The notes below the pieces were generated by a model. That model saw only the letters and a list, made by a program, of their open reading frames with translations. It was not told the DNA's origin and did no database searches. A stretch of DNA of 7,833 bases from Anaerolineae bacterium (GTDB taxonomy: Bacteria; Chloroflexota; Anaerolineae; E26-bin7), in assembly GCA_029933115.1 (NCBI GenBank), contig JAOZOT010000157.1:1-7833 (forward strand). The letters run 5' to 3'. Below are positions 1-5,654 of this stretch, piece after piece. The translations under genes and the position numbers were made by a program. Position 1 is the stretch's first letter. Each line of letters starts with the position of its first letter.

Positions 1-16
1 TCACCGGCACCCTGCC

Positions 17-45
17 TTTACCTCTTTCCCAATCTGTGCTACAAT
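17..45 (+). promoter_or_regulatory. Sigma-70-type promoter for the PIN-like gene pair
   Basis: A -35-like TTTACC (17-22) lies 17 bp from a -10-like TACAAT (40-45), which is preceded by TGC, an extended -10 element. Transcription would start near position 52, leaving a leader of about 50 nt before the ATG at 104. Seen directly as sequence matches; activity is inferred. Confidence 0.6.
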
Positions 46-103
46 ATCTTAAGGAATAAACGAACCACAAGCGAGGTGATGGGGTGACATAGAGGGAGAT
101 GCA

Positions 104-466
104 ATGCGCATGAGAACCATACCAAGCCGCCACGTCCAACAGGTGGCTGAACTGGTGCGACGGCTTAACCGAGATGAAATTCGAGAACTGGTCCGGCTGG
201 TACCCCAGCTTCAGTTAGAGCAAGAAGAGGTTGCCCGCCGGCGGGAAGACCTCATGCAATGGGCTCGTGGGCAGATGGCTCAACACGCCGGTCAGGCCCG
301 CCCCATGCGGGAGGAAGATGCTTTCATCGGCGATATGACGGTCGAAGCATACTTCGCTCTGCCCGAACCCGAACGAGAGCGCATCTGGGACGAACTGTAC
401 GCCACGGCCATCGAAACCGCTCAGGAGCGCGAGGTTAGCCCGAATGCCGTCGTACCTGCTGGATAA
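104..466 (+). CDS. Hypothetical charged helical protein, putative antitoxin-like partner of the PIN-like gene
   Basis: A 120-residue soluble protein I cannot assign to a named family. It is rich in Arg, Glu and Gln, with a predicted long amphipathic helical stretch at about residues 9-60 (QQVAELVRRL and a following run of E/R/Q) and a second acidic part at about 70-112. No signal peptide, membrane segment or recognisable helix-turn-helix, ribbon-helix-helix or AbrB fold is visible. ATG 104 is preceded by AGGGAG (93-98) at 5 nt, a good ribosome site. An ATG at 110 is an alternative start. The stop lies 23 bp inside the next gene, so the two are probably translationally coupled. The small size, charge and position upstream of a PIN-like gene suggest an antitoxin role. 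This is inference from context; there is no direct homology evidence. Confidence 0.75.
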   Translation: MRMRTIPSRHVQQVAELVRRLNRDEIRELVRLVPQLQLEQEEVARRREDLMQWARGQMAQHAGQARPMREEDAFIGDMTVEAYFALPEPERERIWDELYATAIETAQEREVSPNAVVPAG

Positions 467-1016
467 GAACGTTGCCCGCCGGATTATCGAGGCCTTACAC
501 CATCTGGACCGTCTATCCTTTGAGGAAGAGATGGTGCTTGGCTTATGGCGTCAACTTCAGGCCGAGGAGGCCCGGCTGTTCATCCCCGCGGGCGTTGTGA
601 ATATCTTGCAACCCTTGGCGCACCTCATCGAGGTGCGCACCTTTTTGGCCACGGTGGAACCTATGGAAACAGGACGGTACGTGAAGCGATGGACTCGGCG
701 CTTACGCGAACACGGTTTCACTCGTGAGGACGCACCGGTGCTTGCTCTGGCCACCTATGGCACGGACCCCGCCGCCAACATGCTCGGTGTAGATGTTCTC
801 ATCTCGCCGGATCGGCCTTTCCTCACCAACTTTCAGGAACGCCAAGGGGAGTTACAGGCCCGTCTGGCTGCAATGACCAATCAACTTCCAGCACCCTACA
901 ATCGAGCCAGATTGCCTATCATGCAGCATCCCAAAGACATAGCGGCAGAGGCAACACCTCCCCTGAGTGGCCAAGAGCTAATAAATGACATTCGTCGTCG
1001 GAAAGTCAGAGGTTGA
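444..1016 (+). CDS. PIN-like domain protein, putative VapC-type ribonuclease toxin
   Basis: A 190-residue protein with a PIN-like layout. The first strand ends in YLLDKNV (Asp7). A later TREDAPVLALATYGTD stretch gives Glu95/Asp96. A last strand, GVDVLISPDRPFL, gives Asp123. These match the first, third and fourth acidic positions of PIN nucleases, which use Mg2+ to cut RNA. The usual second acidic residue is not obvious: the strand IPAGVVNIL carries Asn53 where a Glu is expected, so the active site may be altered. A tail of about 55 residues follows the PIN core (MTNQLPAPYN and beyond), making the protein longer than a typical VapC of about 130-140 aa. GAGG (431-434) sits 9 nt before the ATG, inside the upstream gene. 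The overlap supports a toxin-antitoxin-like pair. The PIN-like fold is fairly secure; toxicity is inferred. Confidence 0.75.
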   Translation: MPSYLLDKNVARRIIEALHHLDRLSFEEEMVLGLWRQLQAEEARLFIPAGVVNILQPLAHLIEVRTFLATVEPMETGRYVKRWTRRLREHGFTREDAPVLALATYGTDPAANMLGVDVLISPDRPFLTNFQERQGELQARLAAMTNQLPAPYNRARLPIMQHPKDIAAEATPPLSGQELINDIRRRKVRG

Positions 1017-1135
1017 GCGGGCTCAACAGTTCGAAGCCTGGGGGCTCTCGGCACCTGGCTCAGGAGATCGAGCGGCAACGGGAAACTACCGGCAACTCTC
1101 CAAACGGCAAGCAGGGCCACCGAGCCGTTGAGGAC

Positions 1136-1163
1136 ACTGAGGCGCGCCGTTCAGCGTCTCAGT
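1136..1163. repeat. Inverted repeat, 10-bp stem with 8-nt loop
   Basis: ACTGAGGCGC (1136-1145) faces GCGTCTCAGT (1154-1163). In plus-strand RNA this gives ten pairs, one of them G-U. No T-run follows, so it is not a standard intrinsic terminator. Confidence 0.6.
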
Positions 1164-1173
1164 GATCCCAACG

Positions 1174-1193
1174 GCCGGTGTCTCGCCACCGGC
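1174..1193. repeat. Inverted repeat, 7-bp GC-rich stem with 6-nt loop
   Basis: GCCGGTG (1174-1180) faces CACCGGC (1187-1193) with loop TCTCGC. It lies 10 nt after the previous hairpin. There is no adjacent T-run. Confidence 0.55.
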
Positions 1194-1206
1194 GTGGACG
1201 GGGATT

Positions 1207-1279
1207 CGAATCACAAAAGGCACGAAGCACACGAGAGGCTTTCGTGCCTTTCTGCCCTTTTCGCCCTTTTCGTGATTCG
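1207..1279. repeat. Long imperfect inverted repeat enclosing the 11-bp hairpin
   Basis: CGAATCAC (1207-1214) is matched by GTGATTCG (1272-1279). The match continues inward to AAAAGG/CCTTTT with one bulged G. The inner 11-bp stem can instead pair by itself, so two alternative folds exist. The right side (1240-1275) reads as four loosely related 9-nt units (TTTCGTGCC, TTTCTGCCC, TTTTCGCCC, TTTTCGTGA). Confidence 0.5.
1216..1251. terminator. Possible bidirectional terminator, perfect 11-bp stem
   Basis: AAAGGCACGAA (1216-1226) and TTCGTGCCTTT (1241-1251) are perfect inverted repeats around a 14-nt loop. On the plus strand a T/C-rich stretch with two TTTT runs follows; on the minus strand the stem runs into TTTTG. 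The position between convergent genes suits a shared terminator. The long loop and interrupted T-runs make it weak, and it may instead be part of a dispersed repeat. Confidence 0.45.
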
Positions 1280-1290
1280 CCTTTATCTCG

Positions 1291-1749
1291 TCACCGGGTG
1301 ATGACTGCGTAGGTATTATCCATCTCATCCCAAGCCAGTTCAAGCTCCAACTGAGAAACAACCTGGGGAGCTGTATCGAAGAAGGGATCGTTGAGATAAA
1401 CGTGCTCCTCATCCATGCCCACGACAACTACGGCGTGCCGGGTGGCTTCAGTCCAATAACCCAAATGCATGGTGTGCACAAAAGCAATGCAGGGGACTCC
1501 TCGCGTGATATGTTCTGTCAGATCGTCTATCGTGCCGGCACCATACTCGACGGAGACGTTCAACGAGGAAAGTCGCCTGATGTTTGAGGCTGGTGCACCC
1601 AGATCGGGAGTGACGCCTAACAGCCTCAGCAGCCGGGCATAACGGACGGGCCGTCCCAAGTAGTCCAAAACCATCGCCGCGCAAGCAGCCAGGCAATCAG
1701 ATCTGTGACGTTGCTTCCGGTGAGAGACGGGCAGCCAGGGCGCGGGCAT
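1291..1749 (-). CDS. Stand-alone C39-like (papain-like fold) cysteine peptidase domain protein
   Basis: A 152-residue protein that is essentially one peptidase C39-like domain. Gln13 and Cys19 in KQRHRSDCLAACAAMVLDYL match the oxyanion-hole Gln and nucleophile Cys of the family. His105 in TRHAVVVVGMD and Asp121 in VYLNDP match the catalytic His and Asp. C39 domains usually cut leader peptides at double-Gly sites and are fused to an ABC exporter. Here there is no membrane segment, ABC domain or signal peptide, so the protein is probably cytoplasmic. The ATG at 1749 has GAGGAG-type pairing (AGGAG at 1760-1764, 10 nt away) and lies 53 bp inside the upstream gene. No leader peptide is visible nearby. 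The catalytic set looks intact; the substrate is unknown. A toxin-like or regulatory protease role with the upstream protein is inference. Confidence 0.8.
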   Translation of the reverse strand: MPAPWLPVSHRKQRHRSDCLAACAAMVLDYLGRPVRYARLLRLLGVTPDLGAPASNIRRLSSLNVSVEYGAGTIDDLTEHITRGVPCIAFVHTMHLGYWTEATRHAVVVVGMDEEHVYLNDPFFDTAPQVVSQLELELAWDEMDNTYAVITR

Positions 1750-2098
1750 TACGGGTGATCTCCTCGACGGTCTCAGGCGTGAGCAGCAACTCGCCGTTCT
1801 CGGCGTCCACGTCTATGAAACCGACTTGGCCGACGGTGCCGTGGGTGGGATACGTCAACGTCACCGGGACACGCCAGACCAGTCGGTCCGTCTCGACGAG
1901 TGTGGGTTGCTCGCCCCCCATCAGATAGCTGATCTCATCCATAATGAAACGGTTGACTTTGCGCTGTGCCGTCGCTGCAGTGATACAGACACGTTGGGGG
2001 ACGATCTGCAAACGCACCGTTTGGCGTTCTTGTAGGCCCGGGTCTTGCAAAGGCACCAGGACACCCTGTTCATATCTAGCCGTAATAATCTCTGCCAT
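1697..2098 (-). CDS. AF2212/DUF104-like N-terminal domain protein with an extra C-terminal region
   Basis: A 133-residue protein. Residues 2-34 (AEIITARYEQGVLVPL, then GLQERQTVRLQIV) closely follow the AF2212-like pattern: a short strand, 'YE.GVL.PL', then 'L.EGQ.VRL.I'. That family is annotated as antitoxin-like and is often found beside PIN genes. A second part at about 45-133 has no family I can name: a hydrophobic/charged linker, a beta-rich stretch (VWRVPVTLTY, GQVGFIDVD), then a helix ending in ARALAARLSPEA. The ATG at 2098 is chosen because the AF2212 pattern begins exactly there and AGGTAAG-like sequence lies just upstream. A longer frame opening with TTG at 2164 adds 22 unrelated residues and is less likely. 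The gene ends inside the start of the C39-like gene, implying co-translation. It may bind or hold back the peptidase, or serve as its substrate; both are inference. Confidence 0.75.
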   Translation of the reverse strand: MAEIITARYEQGVLVPLQDPGLQERQTVRLQIVPQRVCITAATAQRKVNRFIMDEISYLMGGEQPTLVETDRLVWRVPVTLTYPTHGTVGQVGFIDVDAENGELLLTPETVEEITRNARALAARLSPEATSQI

Positions 2099-2387
2099 TG
2101 GCTTACCTACACATTCTATCGCTGTCAGACAACACCGTGATGTGCATGGATACCTATCACTCAATCAGAAAGACAAGTACATATATCGGTGTATCTCGCA
2201 AGCATAGTATACCACCCTTTCTGAGTCGGGTCAACCCTCTGCAAAGTTGCTATGGTAGGTGCAGGTGATGAGGCCCACCCCGCTACTCTTTCCAAAGATT
2301 GCCGGCATGGTGACTTGACTCTGGTAGCAAGCCATCAGTCCGGTTCTGCTGTGGGTGTGGATTGCCTCCGGTTCTTGCGCAGGACCG
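2099..2387. other. Intergenic region between azlD and the AF2212-like gene
   Basis: Apart from the promoter at 2206-2234 and the leader of about 100 nt, I see no gene. The stretch after azlD (2235-2387) has no strong hairpin with a T-run, so the six-gene transcript may read through. A 9-bp direct repeat, TCCGGTTCT, occurs at 2339-2347 and 2367-2375. The part around 2160-2220 is visibly more AT-rich than its surroundings, as expected for a promoter. Confidence 0.5.
2206..2234 (-). promoter_or_regulatory. Near-consensus sigma-70 promoter for the AF2212-like/C39-like pair
   Basis: Read on the minus strand, TTGACC (-35, at 2229-2234) is 17 bp from TATACT (-10, at 2206-2211), each one base from consensus. 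The -35 sits in a small GGGT-TG-ACCC symmetry that could be part of an operator. The expected start near 2199 gives a leader of about 100 nt before the ATG at 2098. Confidence 0.7.
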
Positions 2388-2693
2388 CTATTTTCCAAGC
2401 ATCTGCAGCAGCCAGAAGGCGGCCACCCCGCCCAGGATGGTCAGCAGGATGTTGCGGGTGCGCCAGGCGACGACCGCCCCGGCCAGCACGGCCCAGGCGT
2501 GGAGGCCGATCTCTAACCGTCCCTGCGGAGCCAGAGCGGCCGGGGCAATGAGCGCCGCCAGCACCGCCACCGGCACATACCGCAGCCAACGCCGCAAAAG
2601 CGAGGGCATCTCCTGACCCAGAAGGGCGATCATGGCGTAACGGGTGAAATAGGTCGCCAGGGCCATGCCGGCGAAGATCAGGAGCTTTTCCAC
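2388..2693 (-). CDS. azlD: AzlD family branched-chain amino acid transport subunit
   Basis: A 101-residue membrane protein with about four hydrophobic segments (roughly residues 4-24, 38-56, 65-79 and 82-98). It carries the AzlD-type opening 'GMALATYFTRYAMIALLG' and a Trp-Arg-Thr-containing loop (WRTRNI). AzlD is the small partner of AzlC; together they export branched-chain amino acids and analogues such as azaleucine in characterised bacteria. The start is GTG at 2693. A strong GGAGGAGGT (2703-2711) sits 9 nt away inside the end of azlC, and the protein begins just before the first membrane segment. A longer frame to 2957 is only the azlC shadow. The 16-bp overlap with azlC indicates translational coupling. 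The length is normal for the family. Confidence 0.88.
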   Translation of the reverse strand: MEKLLIFAGMALATYFTRYAMIALLGQEMPSLLRRWLRYVPVAVLAALIAPAALAPQGRLEIGLHAWAVLAGAVVAWRTRNILLTILGGVAAFWLLQMLGK

Positions 2694-3364
2694 ACTCTCA
2701 TCACCTCCTCCAACAGCAACCCCGCTCCACTGCCCAACAGGCCGGCCAGGATGACGTACCATTTGCCGGGCAGGAGGTCCGCCCCCAGCAGGGCCAATCC
2801 GCCCGCGCCCAGTGCGACCACCAGACCGGCCCGATCTCGCAGGAAGGCCGTCAGCAACCCCAGAAAGGCCAACGGGAATACCAGGTCGAACCCGTACCGA
2901 CCGGGGTCGGGGATGGCTGTGCCGAGGAGCGCGCCGACCGGGCCGCTGATGGTCCACGCCAGGTAGATGCCGACGTTGGCTCCCAGGAAATGCCGGCGAC
3001 TCCCCTGTCCCCGCTCGTACTCGGCGATGGCCAGGGCATAAGATTCATCGGACATCCACAGGGCCAGGAGTGCCTTCCACAACGATGATACCCCGCGCAG
3101 GTACGGGGCTATCGAGGCGCCCATCAGCAAGTGGCGCAGGTTGATCACCAGAGTGGTGAGGATGATAGGGATTGCACCGGTGTCCCCCCACATCCCCAAG
3201 GCGGTGAACTGGGCCGAGCCGGCGTGGACGATGAGTGACATGGCCCACGTTTCCCACGGACTGAACCCCACCTGCCTGGCCATCACACCGTAGAGGAGGC
3301 CAAAGGCGACCACGCCTGGAGCCAATGGCAACGTCGCCAGCACACCGCGCCGAAAATCTCTCAT
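2678..3364 (-). CDS. azlC: AzlC family branched-chain amino acid exporter subunit
   Basis: A 228-residue integral membrane protein of normal AzlC length. Family marks are visible: a short N-terminal RRGVLATLPLAPGVVAFGLLYG segment with the conserved PG, HAGSAQF at 47-53, NLRHLLMG at 75-82, and DES at 106-108 in the loop. About seven hydrophobic segments follow one another through residue 219. With AzlD it forms a transporter in the inner membrane that exports branched-chain or related amino acids in studied systems. The ATG overlaps the stop of the MFS gene as ATGA (3361-3364), with GGAG about 8 nt upstream, so the two are coupled. Its place after biosynthetic-type genes suggests export of the product or relief from an accumulated amino acid. 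That link is inference; the family call is firm. Confidence 0.9.
   Translation of the reverse strand: MRDFRRGVLATLPLAPGVVAFGLLYGVMARQVGFSPWETWAMSLIVHAGSAQFTALGMWGDTGAIPIILTTLVINLRHLLMGASIAPYLRGVSSLWKALLALWMSDESYALAIAEYERGQGSRRHFLGANVGIYLAWTISGPVGALLGTAIPDPGRYGFDLVFPLAFLGLLTAFLRDRAGLVVALGAGGLALLGADLLPGKWYVILAGLLGSGAGLLLEEVMRVWKSS
2703..2711 (-). promoter_or_regulatory. Ribosome binding site fixing the GTG start of azlD
   Basis: Minus-strand GGAGGAGGT lies within the last codons of azlC, 9 nt before GTG at 2693. An ATG between them (GATGAG) is out of the azlD frame, so the GTG is the supported start. Confidence 0.7.
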
Positions 3365-4560
3365 CGGTCACACTCCGCAAGCGATGGCTCCTTCACCGTG
3401 AGAAGGATGATCACCAGAGTCACGACGACGCCCACCAGGTTGGCCAGGATGGGAGCCCGAAACCCGAAGCGCTCGTAGAGCAGGCCGCCGAGGTAGGGTG
3501 CAGGAAAGCCAATCAGCCCCCGAAAGGCGGAGAGCCGCCCTATCGCCTCCCCCAGTTGCTTTGGGGGGACGCTGTTGGCCAGGAGCGCCTGCTGCGCCGG
3601 CACCCAGGTGGCAGCGATGAGGCCAAAGCAAGCGTGTAGGGCGGCAAAGGCGGGAAAACCGGCGCTGACCAGCCATCCGCCGACGACGAGGACACCCAGC
3701 GCCTCGGAAAGCGCCAGAAAAGGCTTGCAACCGTAGCGGTCTATCAACCTCCCAATAGGCAGTTGGGAAAGTGCCCACACAAAGGAGAGAAGGCCGGACA
3801 TCACCCCTAGCTGGAAGGTGGTGAAGCCGTAGGTCTGGCTCAACATTCCGAAGAGGAGGGCGCCCCCCAACCCCCAGACGAAAATGTCCGCAGCCATGGC
3901 CCAGTAGAAGCCACGCAGTTCCCTGGGGGGCACGATCACCCTGACCAGCACTCTCTTCAGTTCATTGGAGGAGATTGCTCCGGGCGTCTGGCCGAGGGTT
4001 TCTATCAACAGCCAGAGGATTAGCAGCAGGCGCAGGCTCTCCAGTCCAAGAGGCAGCAGAAAGACGGGGGTGAATCCCCAGTGGTCGGCGATGAAGCCTC
4101 CCAGGGCCGGCGCCAGGACGCCGGGCGCGATCCAGGAGGCCATCAAGATACTGTAAGCCATGCCGCGTCGGCCGGCGTGGGCCGATTCGGCGATCAGCGA
4201 GCTTGCCGCCGGCCGAGAGGCCAGGCCAACGCCCAGGAGAATGACCCCCGGCAACAACAGCCGCCAGTCACCGGTAACGGCCGCCAGCGCGTAAAAAGAA
4301 ATGGACAGAAAGTTGGCCAGGCTGCCCAAAGCGATGAGGGGCTTTCGTCCCAAGCAGTCGGAGAGCCAGCCGCTGGCCGGCTGGATCAGCGCGGGCACTA
4401 TGCCTCTGAACCCGCCCAGGCTTTCCAGCAGGCCCAGGGTGCTCATCGGCGCGCCCAGGCTGAGGACGAAAGGCTGCCACACCGCCTGCATTATGCTGGA
4501 GGAAAGACCGGCCAGGAAAGAGGTGCCGGCGATAACGCGCAGATTTCTGGATGTTTTCAT
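3361..4560 (-). CDS. Major facilitator superfamily transporter
   Basis: A 399-residue protein with about twelve hydrophobic segments in two six-helix halves, split by a loop near residues 190-212. MFS motif A occurs in both halves after the second helix: GWLSDCLGRK at 64-73 and GRLIDRYGCK at 270-279. The layout fits the drug/metabolite proton antiporter type of MFS, but the substrate cannot be read from sequence. The start at 4560 has GAAAGG about 12 nt upstream, overlapping the last codons of the radical SAM gene, and only 7 bp separate the two genes. The stop overlaps azlC as ATGA. The gene lies between a radical SAM enzyme and azlCD, so an efflux role for a pathway product is plausible. 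Uptake of a precursor is an equal alternative. Confidence 0.88.
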   Translation of the reverse strand: MKTSRNLRVIAGTSFLAGLSSSIMQAVWQPFVLSLGAPMSTLGLLESLGGFRGIVPALIQPASGWLSDCLGRKPLIALGSLANFLSISFYALAAVTGDWRLLLPGVILLGVGLASRPAASSLIAESAHAGRRGMAYSILMASWIAPGVLAPALGGFIADHWGFTPVFLLPLGLESLRLLLILWLLIETLGQTPGAISSNELKRVLVRVIVPPRELRGFYWAMAADIFVWGLGGALLFGMLSQTYGFTTFQLGVMSGLLSFVWALSQLPIGRLIDRYGCKPFLALSEALGVLVVGGWLVSAGFPAFAALHACFGLIAATWVPAQQALLANSVPPKQLGEAIGRLSAFRGLIGFPAPYLGGLLYERFGFRAPILANLVGVVVTLVIILLTVKEPSLAECDR

Positions 4561-4567
4561 TGACCGG

Positions 4568-5554
4568 CTACAACCTTTCGTGGTAGGGACGAAGAGGGGC
4601 TAGGTGGTCGGGGTAGTGGGGATACAGGAAGCGCCGCGCCTGGTAACAGAGGTGGCAGCCGTCCATGTAGCCTTCGTCCGATGCGTATCCGTGACGCTGC
4701 GCCAGTCTCAGCAATCCCGGTGGCCCTTCTTGGGCCAGCAGGCGGATGATGGGATGGGCGTCAGGGTCATACTCGGCCAGGATCTCGCTCAGCGGGCGCT
4801 GCCGGGCGTTGCCCAGCGCCAGCCCTGCACAAAGGTTGACCCAGCCGCCGGGGTGGATCTCCACGCCGGTAGGGGCGCGCAGGTCGCCGCCCAGGTAATC
4901 CGGCAGCGGACACTCAGTTGATCGCGGGGACGCAGAAGCGTAGAAGTCGCGGAAAGGCAGCTCGTCGGCGGCCCGCCCTACCGGCCGTGCCGGTCCCCGG
5001 CCGACGTCCACATCGCTCAGGTCGCACAGCTCGGCCAGGCGAGCCATGAGCTCCCGGGTGCGTCGGTTGAAAGGATTGTCCGCCTCCGGGGTGCTCAGAC
5101 AGCGGTTGTCCACGGCAATGGTGCGGTAGCCCAATTGCCGTGCGGCCTCAATGCCGACGGCGATCCGCTCCAGGGGGACGTGCGCCTGGTGGAAGGCGTC
5201 CACGCTGAACAGGATGTAATCCAGGCCCGCCGCTTGCAACCCGGCCAGCCGATGGCGGGCGGTGTCTGGGTCTGTGGCCCAGTAGCCGTTGGTGAAGACG
5301 AGCACCGGGGCCAGTGGAGCCGCCAGGGCGACGCACTCTCGCAGCAGGTCGTAGCAGGTGAAAGGCTCGCCCCCGAAGAGGAGGATCCATTCCAACGGCT
5401 GGCCTGCCACTGCTGTCAGATAGCCCTCGACCTCGCTCACGCTCATCGTCTCACCCCCGCCTGGCCCGGCGCGGTAGCAGCAGTGGATGCAACGCGAGGT
5501 ACATTCGTAGGTCAGGAGGAGGTCGAGGCCCTTGAGTTTTATGGATTCGGTCAT
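4568..5554 (-). CDS. Radical SAM protein with a short Cys-containing C-terminal (SPASM/Twitch-like) region
   Basis: A 328-residue cytosolic enzyme. The canonical cluster motif CTSRCIHC (Cys18, Cys22, Cys25) binds the SAM-cleaving [4Fe-4S] cluster, and GGEPF at 61-65 is the SAM-binding motif. Further radical SAM core strands are seen at LVFTNG (85-90) and LDYILFSVDAF (111-121). The C-terminal part has four more cysteines (Cys215, Cys242 in GGWVNLCAGLALGNA, and Cys300/Cys303 in GCHLC). Their placing resembles a shortened SPASM/Twitch domain and may hold an auxiliary Fe-S cluster. The ATG at 5554 is chosen because AAGGA (5560-5564) is 5 nt upstream and the core begins at once. An in-frame ATG at 5674 would add 40 residues without radical SAM features. 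No precursor peptide is obvious. The reaction is unassigned; the neighbours suggest a small-molecule, amino-acid-like substrate. Confidence 0.87.
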   Translation of the reverse strand: MTESIKLKGLDLLLTYECTSRCIHCCYRAGPGGGETMSVSEVEGYLTAVAGQPLEWILLFGGEPFTCYDLLRECVALAAPLAPVLVFTNGYWATDPDTARHRLAGLQAAGLDYILFSVDAFHQAHVPLERIAVGIEAARQLGYRTIAVDNRCLSTPEADNPFNRRTRELMARLAELCDLSDVDVGRGPARPVGRAADELPFRDFYASASPRSTECPLPDYLGGDLRAPTGVEIHPGGWVNLCAGLALGNARQRPLSEILAEYDPDAHPIIRLLAQEGPPGLLRLAQRHGYASDEGYMDGCHLCYQARRFLYPHYPDHLAPLRPYHERL

Positions 5555-5654
5555 GTGTGTCCTTGGGCTTTGCTCACAAGTATGTTTCAGATTAGACCAT
5601 GTCCTTTCAAACGAAAACGCCTGGGCAAGGCTATTCTTCGAGCCTCGGACGTAT
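5555..5654. other. 100-bp gap inside the six-gene cluster
   Basis: This is the only sizeable spacer in the cluster. It holds a weak GCCT/AGGC hairpin followed by TTTTCGTTT on the minus strand, a TTGAAA without a good -10 at the right distance, and a 23-codon open frame (5587-5658). It could hold an attenuator or a minor internal promoter, but nothing strong is visible. Confidence 0.4.
5560..5564 (-). promoter_or_regulatory. Ribosome binding site deciding the radical SAM start
   Basis: Minus-strand AAGGA is 5 nt before the ATG at 5554. The upstream in-frame ATG at 5674 has GAGG directly abutting it, too close to work well. Confidence 0.6.

Larger units (their letters stand above)
1017..1290. 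other. Convergent intergenic region without a gene, rich in hairpins
   Basis: No convincing coding frame is seen. The stretch separates two convergent gene pairs and contains three successive inverted repeats (1136-1163, 1174-1193, 1216-1251) plus outer arms at 1207-1214 and 1272-1279. It could carry termination signals for both sides, a small structured RNA, or a dispersed extragenic repeat. The sequence alone does not decide between these. Confidence 0.6.

Noticed and set aside
79..87. Start-stop mini-frame ATG GGG TGA in the leader of the first gene
   Set aside because: Only two codons, and the GAGG in front is too close to act as a ribosome site. Likely chance.
1200..1214. GGGGATTCGAATC resembles a tRNA T-arm
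   Set aside because: The flanks do not form a T-stem, and no anticodon arm, D-arm or acceptor stem can be built around it. The match is a short palindrome, GATTCGAATC.
2099..2164. 22-residue N-terminal extension of the AF2212-like protein from TTG 2164
   Set aside because: The family pattern begins at ATG 2098. The extension uses a rare start and has a Cys-rich sequence with no family match.
2339..2375. 9-bp direct repeat TCCGGTTCT after azlD
   Set aside because: Only two copies at 28-bp offset, with no gene or mobile-element ends beside them. Not enough to call a regulatory site or target duplication.
4081..4563. 160-codon plus-strand open frame
   Set aside because: It lies wholly opposite the well-supported MFS gene. 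Its composition is Gln/Arg/Gly-rich without a domain, typical of an antisense frame in GC-rich coding DNA.
5609..5628. Possible terminator between the aminotransferase and radical SAM genes (GCCT/AGGC then TTTTCGTTT)
   Set aside because: The stem is only about four pairs, too weak to call a terminator. It might at most attenuate transcription.
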